From: Nostoc sp. CHAB 5824
Lineage (GTDB): Bacteria > Cyanobacteriota > Cyanobacteriia > Cyanobacteriales > Nostocaceae
Direction of reading: 5' to 3'
Length of the DNA stretch: 64,000 nt
Assembly: GCF_020829665.1 (NCBI RefSeq)
Contig: NZ_JAIVFT010000004.1
Span: 193,613-257,612 of the forward strand
Positions 1-8,031 of the stretch are shown piece by piece. Below the pieces are notes generated by a model that ran no database searches, was not told the DNA's origin, and worked only from the letters and a program-made list of their open reading frames with translations. A program made the position numbers and the translations under genes. Within the stretch, counting starts at the first letter, position 1; every line of letters starts with the position of its first letter.

Positions 1-2
1 TT

Positions 3-167
3 GGGATAGGAATTGCTCTGTTTATTGCCAGTGGTGTTGTAATCGGCTCTGTGTCCCTTTTTTCTATGCTGGTGTCATTCGCTGGCATCTCCTGTGGATA
101 TCAGTTGTTTACAACTGGAAAGGTGTTCAACTTTAATCCGCTTACGCTCCAAATAATTAAAAAATAA
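3..167 (+). CDS. C-terminal end of a membrane protein (partial)
   Basis: An open frame enters from the left edge and stops at 165-167, giving 54 residues. The visible part is hydrophobic (a run of I, A, L, F, V and G, then another hydrophobic stretch after SLFSM) and ends in a short polar tail, NPLTLQIIKK. This looks like the last one or two membrane segments of an integral membrane protein. The 5' part lies outside the window and no family can be named. It reads in the same direction as the next gene, but 258 bases separate them, so a shared transcript is not implied. Confidence 0.5.
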   Translation, partial: GIGIALFIASGVVIGSVSLFSMLVSFAGISCGYQLFTTGKVFNFNPLTLQIIKK

Positions 168-425
168 GCTAAGTTAGCCAATCATTGCTTTATCGTTAAT
201 TAGCGATCGCTAATTTCCATTAAGGTTTCGGGTTTTTGAGTGCCTAAGTCCTGATTAATTCTGAGAGGTTTGTAGTCAGCTATTTATCACTCAATAAACA
301 GCATTTTAGCCTTATATGTAAATAAATGTAACAAAATTGGCGTCAAAACGCTTTGCCGTCTTGACAACCAAGAAAGGAACCGATAATTTGATATACATAC
401 CCGGGTAAGACCGTTAAAGAGTTAT

Positions 426-779
426 ATGCAAACGCAAACTAAGCAAAAGGTCACTTTGTATTTATCGCCAGAGTTGCACAAAAAACTGAAGATTCGTTCA
501 GCAGTCGATTCAGAACCAATGTCAGAACTTGCGGAACGTGCCCTCGTTTTTTACCTATCTAATTCAGAATTGGTTGACGAGGTAGAAGATTCTTCTTATG
601 GGCGAACTCATAGAATTTATTCATGCCCAACTTGTGATAGCTCACTAGTCTTACGTGATGGGGAACTGGTTGCTTTAGGCAATCAACCAGGAATAGTTGG
701 TCAAGAACGTCTTTCCATTAATGAGATGGATAAAGACGAAACCCATCCCAAGGGTGAGGAAGAGTTAGTTCCTTGCTAA
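426..779 (+). CDS. Ribbon-helix-helix-like small protein upstream of a Ycf46-type ATPase
   Basis: A 117-residue protein. Residues 1-50 (QKVTLYLSPELHKKLKIRSA, then MSELAERALVFYL) have the strand-helix-helix pattern of CopG/Arc-type DNA-binding proteins. The C-terminal half carries a CPTC pair near residue 68, half of a possible zinc knuckle, and an acidic tail. The ATG at 426 is the only sensible start. It sits 96 bases upstream of the AAA ATPase in the same direction, so the two may be co-transcribed; a small protein ahead of a Ycf46 gene is also my recollection for Synechocystis. The DNA-binding role is inferred from the fold pattern. It could regulate the ATPase gene or act as the antitoxin-like half of a pair. 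Confidence 0.6.
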   Translation: MQTQTKQKVTLYLSPELHKKLKIRSAVDSEPMSELAERALVFYLSNSELVDEVEDSSYGRTHRIYSCPTCDSSLVLRDGELVALGNQPGIVGQERLSINEMDKDETHPKGEEELVPC

Positions 780-875
780 ATAGATAAGAATTATGAATAA
801 ATAATTCATAATTCGGTTGTCTTTACCAGAAGCAATGTCTCTACTGTCTCTATAAGGTCTCAAGTAGGTCGAAGT

Positions 876-2390
876 ATGAACCAAGAGCTCAAGATCCTAA
901 TTCAAGCTCAATACCCTTTAATCTACCTTGTGACCTCCGAGGAAGAGCGGGCCGAGCAAGCAATTTCCACAATCGCCCAGTCAGAGTTAAAGCCCCAGCG
1001 CCGAGTATTTGTTTGGACAGTAACACACGGGATTGTAGAGTATGGTCAGCCTCGGAATGTTACCCAACACAATACCGTGTCTCCAGAGGCGGCGATTGAG
1101 TGGATAATTCGCCAGAAAGAACCTAGTATATTTATTCTTAAAGATTTACATCCTTTTATTGATGCGCCTGCAACAAACAGATCGTTACGTGATGCGATCG
1201 CTAGCTTTAAAGGTACGCATAAGAACATCATTTTGATGTCGCCGATGCAACAAGTACCTATAGAGTTAGAAAAAGAAGTTGTTGTTATCGATTTTACACT
1301 GCCAGATATGGCAGAGCTAAATAAAGTATTAACTCAGCACGTAGACCAAAACCGTGGTCGGCGTTTGACAACAGAAGCCAGAGAAAAGCTTCTGAGAGCA
1401 GCTTTAGGTCTAACTAAAGATGAAGCTGAGAAAGTCTACCGAAAGGCACAGGTAACAACAGGGCGTTTGACGGAAGATGAAGTAGATATCGTTTTATCTG
1501 AGAAAAAGCAACTAATTCGGCGCAATGGAATTTTAGAATACATTGAAGAAGATGAAACCATTGATGCTGTAGGTGGCTTAGAAGAGTTAAAAAGATGGCT
1601 CAAGCAACGCTCTAACGCTTTTACAGAAAGAGCGAGAGAATATGGTTTGCCTCAACCAAAGGGGATGTTAATTTTAGGTGTTCCCGGTTGTGGTAAGTCA
1701 TTAATTGCCAAAACTACCTCCCGACTGTGGGGTTTACCACTGTTGCGGTTGGATATGGGGCGAGTCTACGACGGCTCAATGGTGGGACGAAGTGAAGCAA
1801 ACTTGCGAAACGCCCTGAAAACAGCAGAATCTATTTCCCCAGCGATTTTGTTTATCGATGAATTGGATAAATCCTTTGCTGGTAGTGGAGGTTCTTCTGA
1901 TTCCGATGGGGGGACTTCAAGTAGAATCTTCGGCTCCTTCCTCACATGGATGCAAGATAAGAAATCACCAGTGTTTGTGATGGCAACTGCCAACAGAGTA
2001 GAACGCTTACCTGGCGAGTTTCTGAGGAAAGGACGCTTTGATGAAATTTTCTTTGTGGATCTGCCAACACCAGAAGAACGGCAGGATATTTTCAATATCC
2101 ACCTGACTAAGCGCCGTGAAGACATCTCTCGATTTGACCTTGAGCAACTAGCTAAGATGTCTGATGGCTTTTCTGGGGCAGAAATTGAGCAAGCGATCGT
2201 TGCGGCAATGTATGAAGCTTTTGCCCAAGATCGGGAGTTCACCCAACTAGATATTATTGCTGCACTGAAGGCAACATTGCCGCTGTCTCGAACGATGCAA
2301 GAACAAGTAACGGCTCTGAGAGATTGGGCCAGACAGCGCGCACGCCCCGCAGCATCCTCCGTAGCTGAATATCAGCGAATGGAGTTCTAA
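876..2390 (+). CDS. AAA-family ATPase, Ycf46 type
   Basis: A 504-residue protein with an N-terminal domain of about 240 residues and one AAA module. Walker A is GVPGCGKS at residues 268-275. Walker B is LFIDE, with D328 and E329. An arginine-finger region (FLRKGRFDE) and a C-terminal helical AAA lid (DGFSGAEIEQAI) follow. Length and domain order fit the Ycf46/Slr0374-type ATPases of cyanobacteria and red-algal plastids, which have been linked to CO2-responsive and stress regulation of photosynthesis; the substrate is unknown. A Ycf35-family gene follows in the same direction. The family call is confident and the cellular role is not. Confidence 0.85.
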   Translation: MNQELKILIQAQYPLIYLVTSEEERAEQAISTIAQSELKPQRRVFVWTVTHGIVEYGQPRNVTQHNTVSPEAAIEWIIRQKEPSIFILKDLHPFIDAPATNRSLRDAIASFKGTHKNIILMSPMQQVPIELEKEVVVIDFTLPDMAELNKVLTQHVDQNRGRRLTTEAREKLLRAALGLTKDEAEKVYRKAQVTTGRLTEDEVDIVLSEKKQLIRRNGILEYIEEDETIDAVGGLEELKRWLKQRSNAFTERAREYGLPQPKGMLILGVPGCGKSLIAKTTSRLWGLPLLRLDMGRVYDGSMVGRSEANLRNALKTAESISPAILFIDELDKSFAGSGGSSDSDGGTSSRIFGSFLTWMQDKKSPVFVMATANRVERLPGEFLRKGRFDEIFFVDLPTPEERQDIFNIHLTKRREDISRFDLEQLAKMSDGFSGAEIEQAIVAAMYEAFAQDREFTQLDIIAALKATLPLSRTMQEQVTALRDWARQRARPAASSVAEYQRMEF

Positions 2391-2450
2391 AGCTTTCCTC
2401 TGCCATCCCAGGGGGAAAGGCTAGCTCCCAATGCTAGCAGTTTAAAAAAA

Positions 2451-2473
2451 AGCCGCATCCTGCTAACGCGGCT
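2451..2473. terminator. Small hairpin between the AAA ATPase and ycf35-like genes
   Basis: AGCCGC (2451-2456) pairs with GCGGCT (2468-2473) around an 11-base loop. The run of A lies on its 5' side, so the terminator-like T-run would be on the minus strand, where no gene ends. On the plus strand it may only attenuate or stabilise RNA. Confidence 0.3.
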
Positions 2474-2529
2474 TCGCCCAAAACAAACCGTTGTCGTTTT
2501 TCTCAATCTTCTCATTGGAGGAAACCCAA

Positions 2530-2880
2530 ATGTCTCACTTTAGCACCCTGCGTACCAAGATCACCGATGCCGAAATCCTCAAAGCTTCTTTGCGCGACCT
2601 CGGTATCAGCGTAAAGACTGAAGCTGATGTCCGTGGTTATAACGGTCAGCGCGTCCGTTCTGACATCGTTGCTATGTTAGATGGCGAATATGACCTCGGC
2701 TGGTCTCGCAACAGCGATGGTTCTTTTGACCTAATCGCTGATCTGTGGGGCGTTGCTAAGAAGCACAATCAAACCGAGTTGATCAACTCAATCAACCAAA
2801 AGTATGCCGTTAACAAAACTTTGGCTGAAGTAAAACAGCGCGGTCTGCAAAACGCCAATGTGAAGTTGGTATTGCAATAA
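2530..2880 (+). CDS. ycf35: Ycf35 / DUF1257 family protein
   Basis: The start chosen is the ATG at 2530 (MSHFSTLRTK), preceded at 2517-2521 by GGAGG. An upstream in-frame start at 2491 would add 13 poorly conserved residues. The 116-residue protein has the DUF1257/Ycf35 layout: MSHF N-terminus, ITDAEILKASLRDLG helix, a central RGYNGQ motif and a YDLGW strand. The family is widespread in cyanobacteria and red-algal plastids and has no agreed function. The gene lies just after the Ycf46-type ATPase and is followed by a clear terminator, so it may close that transcription unit. Confidence 0.8.
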   Translation: MSHFSTLRTKITDAEILKASLRDLGISVKTEADVRGYNGQRVRSDIVAMLDGEYDLGWSRNSDGSFDLIADLWGVAKKHNQTELINSINQKYAVNKTLAEVKQRGLQNANVKLVLQ

Positions 2881-2910
2881 CAATTTCTCTGCGCGTTCCC
2901 AAAGCTGCAC

Positions 2911-2947
2911 GGGTTAACCACATAAAAAGCGGTTAGCCCGCTTTTTT
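2911..2947 (+). terminator. Rho-independent terminator after the ycf35-like gene
   Basis: GGGTTAACC (2911-2919) pairs with GGTTAGCCC (2931-2939) with one G-T wobble, and CTTTTTTAT follows at once. It lies 31 bases after the stop codon. Confidence 0.75.
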
Positions 2948-2989
2948 ATGGGGCTGGGTGGGATTATTCCAATTAAGGCTGCGCTTCAT

Positions 2990-3017
2990 GTAGGGGCAAT
3001 TCATGAATTGCCCCTAC
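2990..3017. repeat. 28-bp perfect palindrome
   Basis: Bases 2990-3017 read identically on both strands, centred on TTCATGAA with arms GTAGGGGCAA and TTGCCCCTAC. It lies between the ycf35-like terminator and the 3' end of the lipoprotein gene, so it could be a dispersed palindromic repeat or a terminator-like hairpin for the minus-strand gene. Confidence 0.8.
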
Positions 3018-3102
3018 ACTGGGTAGTTCGGCTCAACGCTTAATGTTCTCTGCCTTAATATCGTGGCATTTTAAGTAAAATCTACTGTTTAGTGACCTAC
3101 GA

Positions 3103-3582
3103 TTAGAAAGGTGTTGATGCTGGGCCAAGATTAATTGGGTTTTTACTTCGACCTAGATTTAGATACCAACGACCCTTGTATGAAACCAGGAGCGAACCGC
3201 CTTCATATCTAAGGTTGATTATATCTTTGAATTTGACACGTTCCCCCTTGGAATTGATATACCAGCCTTGAATGGTTGCTACTGCTATATGTGGTTTAAT
3301 CTTTGCATAAGACACTTGAACTTCTCGTATATCATGCCCTCCTAGTTGTGTTACCTTATTTTGTACAGCTTGCTTTGAAGAATAAGACTCTGGTACGAGC
3401 CGCAGCATCAAACTTTCATCTTTGTTTTCTAAAGCACGCATATAGGCATCCACTACATCTTCAGGTGTTGTACCACCACGTCCATTTACAAAGTTACAAG
3501 CAGGCAAACATATAAGTATCGTCACACTTAGTCCTACTCTTAAGTAGCGCGATAGTAGATTTAATTGCTGTATATAATTCAC
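3103..3582 (-). CDS. Small lipoprotein of unknown function
   Basis: A 159-residue protein with GTG start. The N-terminus is a hydrophobic signal sequence ending in the lipobox LPAC at about residues 26-29, so it is probably lipid-anchored. The mature part (TTPEDVVDAYMRALENKD) resembles the NTF2-like fold found in many small DUF4878-type lipoproteins, with alternating helices and strands after it. It starts 6 bases after the stop of the amidase-domain gene on the same strand, so the two are almost certainly co-transcribed. No function can be given; a role with the amidase protein at the cell surface is inferred. Confidence 0.65.
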   Translation of the reverse strand: MNYIQQLNLLSRYLRVGLSVTILICLPACNFVNGRGGTTPEDVVDAYMRALENKDESLMLRLVPESYSSKQAVQNKVTQLGGHDIREVQVSYAKIKPHIAVATIQGWYINSKGERVKFKDIINLRYEGGSLLVSYKGRWYLNLGRSKNPINLGPASTPF

Positions 3583-3588
3583 GAGACA

Positions 3589-4875
3589 TTAGTAATAGCT
3601 AGATAACAAGCTCCATGCATAGTATTTTGCGCCCGAAGGACTTTGATTGTAAAAATCATAAAACGTTTTATCAAGGGTGTTATTGGTATGGTATGCCAGG
3701 TAAATAGTCCCGTCGTTAGTTTTTTTTGATACGAGCATAGTGTGATCGATACCATTATTGTTCTGAGGATCGAAATCAACTGAGATTACATCTCCTGGAA
3801 TCAAGTCGGCAACTCTACCAATTGTTGTAGCACGAGGGCGTTTTTGAATAAACTGGAAGAATTTACCAGCACCAATCCAAGTCCAGCTTTGTGCAGGAAC
3901 TACTAGAGGATTATTAGAGTAGTCATACCACCACACTGTATCGTTTTGGTAGTAACCTTGTACACTTGGCCATCCTCCAGCCTTGAGAGATTGAGATACA
4001 AAATTAGTGCAGTCTCCTCCCTGATTACCGCTATTCTCGAAGTTTCGATATTGCTGATTGGGAGTTAAAGCATAGTAGTAGATGTATTGCACAATAGCTG
4101 AACGATTAAGTAAGTTGGCCTGAGCCAATAATTGAGGATTTGATACAGACTTTTGATACTCTTTAGAAACAGCAGAATATATGTAGGAATCTCTCGAAAT
4201 GCCAAAAAGATTGTTGGAGATGGAGGTTATCTGCCGAGAAGTTAAGCTAGATTGTATATATGTTTGAGGAGCTAGAGGATCTGCTGGAGTCACACTAGGA
4301 TCAACTGGAACTGATTTTTCGTCAGGCTTAATAGGTGGACTAGGGACATTCAGCAATTGATCTGAAGATAACTCCCACTGACCATTGCGTAAAACAAAGC
4401 TGAACAGATGATCTGTGTGGGATTCAGTTGTCTTAGGCGCATCAGGAGGCATAATAGACAAGTCATAATCGCGGATAGTTTTTTCTTTTGCCTCTAAAGT
4501 TGCTGTATCTCCATTAATTTGAATGTTTTTTATCTCTAGCTTGGTTTGAAAGCCCTTGAAACCAATTTTACGATTTGCTAAAAATTTTCGGCGCTCCAAT
4601 GTTTTTTCAAAACGTCTTTGAAGCGCTACTTTAGCCCTTGATGATCGAGGATTACGATTCAAAGCAGCTATAATATTGCCATTTACAAGGATATCATTTT
4701 CTGTTTGTATGGCTGCTTCGGCAATACCTATCAGTTCAGTTTCTGCTTCCTTGTGTGAAGCCGATGTCTGTGCATGATTATTCTGGTTATTTTGGGCTTG
4801 TACTACCTTCGTTACTGTAAGTCCACTGATTAGAAGTAAACTACTTGTGACTAGAATTAACTTGGACTTAAACAT
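3589..4875 (-). CDS. Exported amidase-domain protein (Amidase_6 type)
   Basis: A 428-residue protein with a signal peptide (residues 1-28, hydrophobic core LLLISGLTV, cut near VQAQ). Residues about 30-180 form an NTF2-like region without catalytic motifs. The C-terminal 180 residues match the putative amidase domain PF12671: NRSAIVQYIYYYAL, the catalytic-Cys motif GGDCTNFVSQ, GDVI and the His motif DHTMLV. Such domains resemble NlpC/P60 and CHAP peptidases and probably cut peptidoglycan or other amide bonds outside the cytoplasm. The Cys and His are both present, so activity is plausible. The downstream lipoprotein is in the same operon. Substrate is unknown. Confidence 0.75.
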   Translation of the reverse strand: MFKSKLILVTSSLLLISGLTVTKVVQAQNNQNNHAQTSASHKEAETELIGIAEAAIQTENDILVNGNIIAALNRNPRSSRAKVALQRRFEKTLERRKFLANRKIGFKGFQTKLEIKNIQINGDTATLEAKEKTIRDYDLSIMPPDAPKTTESHTDHLFSFVLRNGQWELSSDQLLNVPSPPIKPDEKSVPVDPSVTPADPLAPQTYIQSSLTSRQITSISNNLFGISRDSYIYSAVSKEYQKSVSNPQLLAQANLLNRSAIVQYIYYYALTPNQQYRNFENSGNQGGDCTNFVSQSLKAGGWPSVQGYYQNDTVWWYDYSNNPLVVPAQSWTWIGAGKFFQFIQKRPRATTIGRVADLIPGDVISVDFDPQNNNGIDHTMLVSKKTNDGTIYLAYHTNNTLDKTFYDFYNQSPSGAKYYAWSLLSSYY

Positions 4876-5074
4876 TTTTTATCTCCTTCAAAGAATATAG
4901 GCATTAAATTATATTATACCAATAAAATATTAGTAATCTATGTAAAAATACATAAACTAGAAATCCAAATACAAAACTTTACATAGTTGAGTTTAATTTC
5001 TGTGAAAGCCTCTTGAGGTAAACTACTAGCTAATTCGTCTAGTCTAATTGTCTGTTTAATATTGCTTAATAGTT

Positions 5075-5430
5075 ACGTGTCTTAGGGTTATCTAATACCT
5101 CAACCGTAGTATTAGGACGATAAATAAAAACTTGGCGTTGTTTTCTATCAATTAACCAACCAAGTTGCGTGTGATTATCAATATACTCTTGCATCTTGTC
5201 TTGCAAGTTTTGCAAGCGATGCCTACGGCGGTAAATTACGCTCTGGGAACGCAATTCAATCACAAACTCAGGACAAATCGGTGCAAACGTTTTTCGTAGT
5301 ACTACAATTGCTCAAGCCAAGGCAAGTGTAATTGGTAGCACAGCCGTGGCTTTTGGTCAAAGTGAAGGCGATGTCTACGACGCGCTATTCGGCGTCGCAC
5401 CGCGATTTATCTGAGTGATTGGGTTCCTTT
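5075..5430. pseudogene. Chimeric relic: Uma2 3' part joined to SMP-30-like 3' part
   Basis: Bases about 5080-5294, read on the minus strand, match the C-terminal half of the intact Uma2 gene nearby (YRPNTTVEVLDNPKT, KMQEYIDN, QLGWLIDRKQR). From about 5296, on the plus strand, the sequence switches to a copy of the 3' part of the SMP-30-like gene at 8753-8835, with one 3-base deletion. The join lies at GTAGT; both parents carry GCAGT there (6074-6078 and 8753-8757). Short palindromic repeat pieces interrupt both halves (near 5216-5232 and 5361-5395). The order and orientation equal the intact locus with about 2.7 kb removed. No function is expected. Confidence 0.75.
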
Positions 5431-5445
5431 TAACCTTCAGCCATC

Positions 5446-5781
5446 TTAACCAACAGCGAACTCGGTAAATTGTCGTTTAAAGGGGGAATGAAAAGCCAAA
5501 ACGATGTCTTTTTTGGGTATACCTCGACTAATAAGTTCATTGGCAATACCTCCTTCTGTACCATCGTGTTGAATCCAAATTTTTTCGTTTTTAATATCTA
5601 AATGTAAAATACAGCCATATACACGGCGCTTATTTGACCACCCTGCATGAACAACTTGGTAGCGATCACGTTCTCTATCAAAAATAACTTCTGCTTCGAC
5701 TTCTTCGTTGCTAGCTTTGATTTCGCTGTAACCTAGCAACAGGTCTTGAATAATTTGACGGTACTGTTCTACTTTTGCCAT
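5446..5781 (-). CDS. XisI-family protein
   Basis: The chosen start is the ATG at 5781 (MAKVEQYRQIIQDLL); an upstream in-frame start would run into the Uma2 gene. The 111-residue protein shows the XisI pattern: VEQYRQIIQ near the N-terminus, a central DRERDRYQVVHAGW, IWIQHDGTE and a C-terminal IVLAFHSPFKR. XisI was described as a controlling factor for excision of the Anabaena fdxN element, where it works with XisF and XisH. Many cyanobacterial copies lie outside any such element, and here no xisH or recombinase is seen. It follows Uma2 by 35 bases on the same strand, suggesting one transcript. The role at this site is unknown. Confidence 0.85.
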   Translation of the reverse strand: MAKVEQYRQIIQDLLLGYSEIKASNEEVEAEVIFDRERDRYQVVHAGWSNKRRVYGCILHLDIKNEKIWIQHDGTEGGIANELISRGIPKKDIVLAFHSPFKRQFTEFAVG

Positions 5782-5816
5782 TTTACGATCGCCTCCTCTT
5801 CTGGCTAGCTTACTCC

Positions 5817-6422
5817 CTACCAAACCTGACTTAAATCCAAAACAAACCCAGGTAGCAACGGTTCACCATAAAGCGTTTTAGGATTATCTAATACCTCAAC
5901 CGCAATATTAGGACGATAAATAAAAACTCGGCGCTGTTTTCTATCAATTAACCAACCAAGTTGTGTCCCATTATCAATATACTCTTGCATCTTGTCTTGC
6001 AAAATTCGTAAGTTATCGCTCTCAGAACGCAATTCAATCACAAACTCAGGACAAATCGGTGCAAATTTTTTTCGCAGTTCTGGTGGTATCGCCTTCCAGC
6101 GATCGCGTTTTATCCACGCTGCATCAGGCGATCGCACTGCACCATTAGGTAAAGTAAATCCACCACTAGAACCAAACCCTACACCTGTACCATCTTGCTT
6201 CGTCCAAATACCCAACTGAACAATAATGTCAAAGTTATGTTGATCGGTTTCGGAACCAGTAGGGGGCATAATCACTAATTCTCCAGCAGCATTGCGTTCA
6301 ATGCGAAAATCACCGTTTAGTTGACAAAACTCATAAAACTGATCTTCGGTTAGTGCGATCGCAGGTTGCAATTGCAAAACCACTGGTATAATTTCTGTGG
6401 CTACAGGTAAGTTGGTGGTCAT
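5817..6422 (-). CDS. Uma2-family endonuclease-like protein (DUF820)
   Basis: A 201-residue protein of the Uma2 family, whose fold is of the PD-(D/E)XK nuclease type. The expected residues are visible: D100 in RSPDAAW, E130 in PEFVIELRSES, and K144 in LQDKMQEY; the C-terminus LPGFVLDLSQVW is typical. Cyanobacteria carry many copies, often next to mobile or repeat-rich DNA, and their function is not established. It is the first gene of a likely two-gene unit with xisI. A decayed partial copy of this gene lies at 5080-5294. Family assignment is strong; nuclease activity is inferred. Confidence 0.85.
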   Translation of the reverse strand: MTTNLPVATEIIPVVLQLQPAIALTEDQFYEFCQLNGDFRIERNAAGELVIMPPTGSETDQHNFDIIVQLGIWTKQDGTGVGFGSSGGFTLPNGAVRSPDAAWIKRDRWKAIPPELRKKFAPICPEFVIELRSESDNLRILQDKMQEYIDNGTQLGWLIDRKQRRVFIYRPNIAVEVLDNPKTLYGEPLLPGFVLDLSQVW

Positions 6423-6495
6423 AATTGCTTTGTGGCTACTTCACCTGCTTTAACTATAATCTTTTCACAATCTACGGTGAAATGAGGGTTAACTC

Positions 6496-7176
6496 ATGAA
6501 GATTGGAATTATTGGCAGTGGAAACATGGGGCGCTCTTTAGGTATTCTCTGGGCAGAGCAGGGGCATGAAGTATTTTTTGGCTCTCGTGATGCCGAAAAA
6601 GGAAAAGCAACAGCAGAGTTCGCAGGACGCGAAACGCAGGGTGGAACAAATGATCAGGCGGCGGCGTTTGCTGATGTAATTTTGTGGACAGTACGCAACA
6701 TTATGCCAAAACAGTTGCTTTCTCATGCTGAAGTTCTCGACAGTAAAATTATTATTGATTGTAATAATCAGGATATTCCTGAAGGATTTGCTTATCCACC
6801 AATAGTAGAATCTCTAGCCGAAAAGCTTGCTAAAGATGTACCTCAAGCGCGGGTGGTAAAAGCTTTTAATACTATGGCGCAGGAAGTCTTTGAATTAGCA
6901 CCTGAACCACTAAAAAATTATGGAGTTTCTGTTTTTGTTGCAGGAGATGATGAACAAGCCAGAAAAACAGTGATGGGGCTTGCTGAAGAAATCGGATTTT
7001 TAGCAGTAGATTCTGGTGTTTTACGTAATGCTCGATTGGTAGAAGGCTTAGGAGATTTTATTCGCCTGATTATAGGTGGTCAAAAACAGGGTGTTTATGC
7101 AACTATCTCTGTCAATGTCTTACCTACAGCGTCAGAACAACGCTTAGGTGGACGGCAAGCTTCGAGTTTGAAGTAA
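6496..7176 (+). CDS. NADPH-dependent F420 reductase-like oxidoreductase
   Basis: A 226-residue Rossmann protein. It opens with MKIGIIGSGNMGRSLG, the nucleotide-binding GxGxxG motif, followed by GSRD at the end of the second strand, typical of NADP-preferring F420 oxidoreductase-like proteins (PF03807). VVKAFNTMAQE and a GD(D/E) segment fit that family. Cyanobacteria do not generally use classical F420 redox metabolism, so the true substrate is open; ferric-reductase-like or ketol-acid-like chemistry has been proposed for relatives. It is the first of five plus-strand genes, with 102 bases before the SDR gene. Confidence 0.75.
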   Translation: MKIGIIGSGNMGRSLGILWAEQGHEVFFGSRDAEKGKATAEFAGRETQGGTNDQAAAFADVILWTVRNIMPKQLLSHAEVLDSKIIIDCNNQDIPEGFAYPPIVESLAEKLAKDVPQARVVKAFNTMAQEVFELAPEPLKNYGVSVFVAGDDEQARKTVMGLAEEIGFLAVDSGVLRNARLVEGLGDFIRLIIGGQKQGVYATISVNVLPTASEQRLGGRQASSLK

Positions 7177-7278
7177 GTCAGATCATTGATCATTGATTGA
7201 ATACATTGCTGCAATCGACTTGCTTAATTCATTGCATCTCAGTACAGTAAAATAAAAAGCAGTTTCAAGGTTATAAAA

Positions 7279-8025
7279 ATGACAACTCAAAAAAAGATTG
7301 CTGTGGTAACAGGCAGTAATCGAGGGCTAGGATATGCTATTTCCCGTCAATTATCCCAAATTGGCAACCGCGTAATTCTGACGAGTCGTAATGAAACAGA
7401 TGGTCTTGCTGCTAAACAGCAGCTTACCAGTGAAGGGCTTGATATTGACTATCACAAGCTGGATGTTACGAATGATGGAAGTGTACAACAGTTTACCGAC
7501 TGGCTACGTGAAACTTACGGCAAAGTAGATATTCTGGTCAATAATGCAGGCGTGAATCCCACAACTAAGCCGGAGGAGTCCAGCTTACTAACTGTGCAAC
7601 TGGAAACGATGCGATCGACCTTTGAAACCAATGTTCTAGCGGTACTCAGAATTTCTCAAGCATTAATTCCGTTGATGAAGGTGCAAAACTACGGTCGCAT
7701 TGTCAATATCTCTACGGAAATGGCATCTTTAGTATCAGTTCCCACTGATTACTACCCTTTAGCGCCTTCTTATCGACTCTCAAAGGTAGGAGTAAATGGA
7801 CTAACCGTGCTTCTCGCCAAGGAACTCCAAGGTACTAATATTCTCGTAAATGCCTATTCTCCAGGTTGGATGAAGACAGATATGGGGGGAGATGATGCCC
7901 CGTTCACGGCAGAAGAAGGAGCTGAAACTGCTGTCTATTTGGCAACACTTCCCGACGGAGGAGCGCAAGGACTGTTTTTTGCAGAGATGCGAAAGTTTGG
8001 TGGCCCCATTCAATTACAATGGTAG
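7279..8025 (+). CDS. Short-chain dehydrogenase/reductase
   Basis: A 248-residue classical SDR. It has the cofactor motif TGSNRGLG near residue 12, NNAG near residue 90, the catalytic Ser in NIST, and YRLSK as the YxxxK pair. SYSPGWMKTDM-like residues (AYSPGWMKTDMGG) follow in the C-terminal half. The motif set predicts an active NAD(P)-dependent carbonyl reductase; the substrate is unknown. The stop codon is 6 bases before the start of the SMP-30-like gene, so the two are translationally close and almost surely in one operon. Confidence 0.85.
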   Translation: MTTQKKIAVVTGSNRGLGYAISRQLSQIGNRVILTSRNETDGLAAKQQLTSEGLDIDYHKLDVTNDGSVQQFTDWLRETYGKVDILVNNAGVNPTTKPEESSLLTVQLETMRSTFETNVLAVLRISQALIPLMKVQNYGRIVNISTEMASLVSVPTDYYPLAPSYRLSKVGVNGLTVLLAKELQGTNILVNAYSPGWMKTDMGGDDAPFTAEEGAETAVYLATLPDGGAQGLFFAEMRKFGGPIQLQW

Positions 8026-8031
8026 GTTAAT

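Noticed and set aside
5446..5823. XisI as sign of an fdxN-type developmental element
   Set aside because: No fdxN, xisF, xisH or recombinase and no att-type repeat is seen; XisI copies are common outside such elements.
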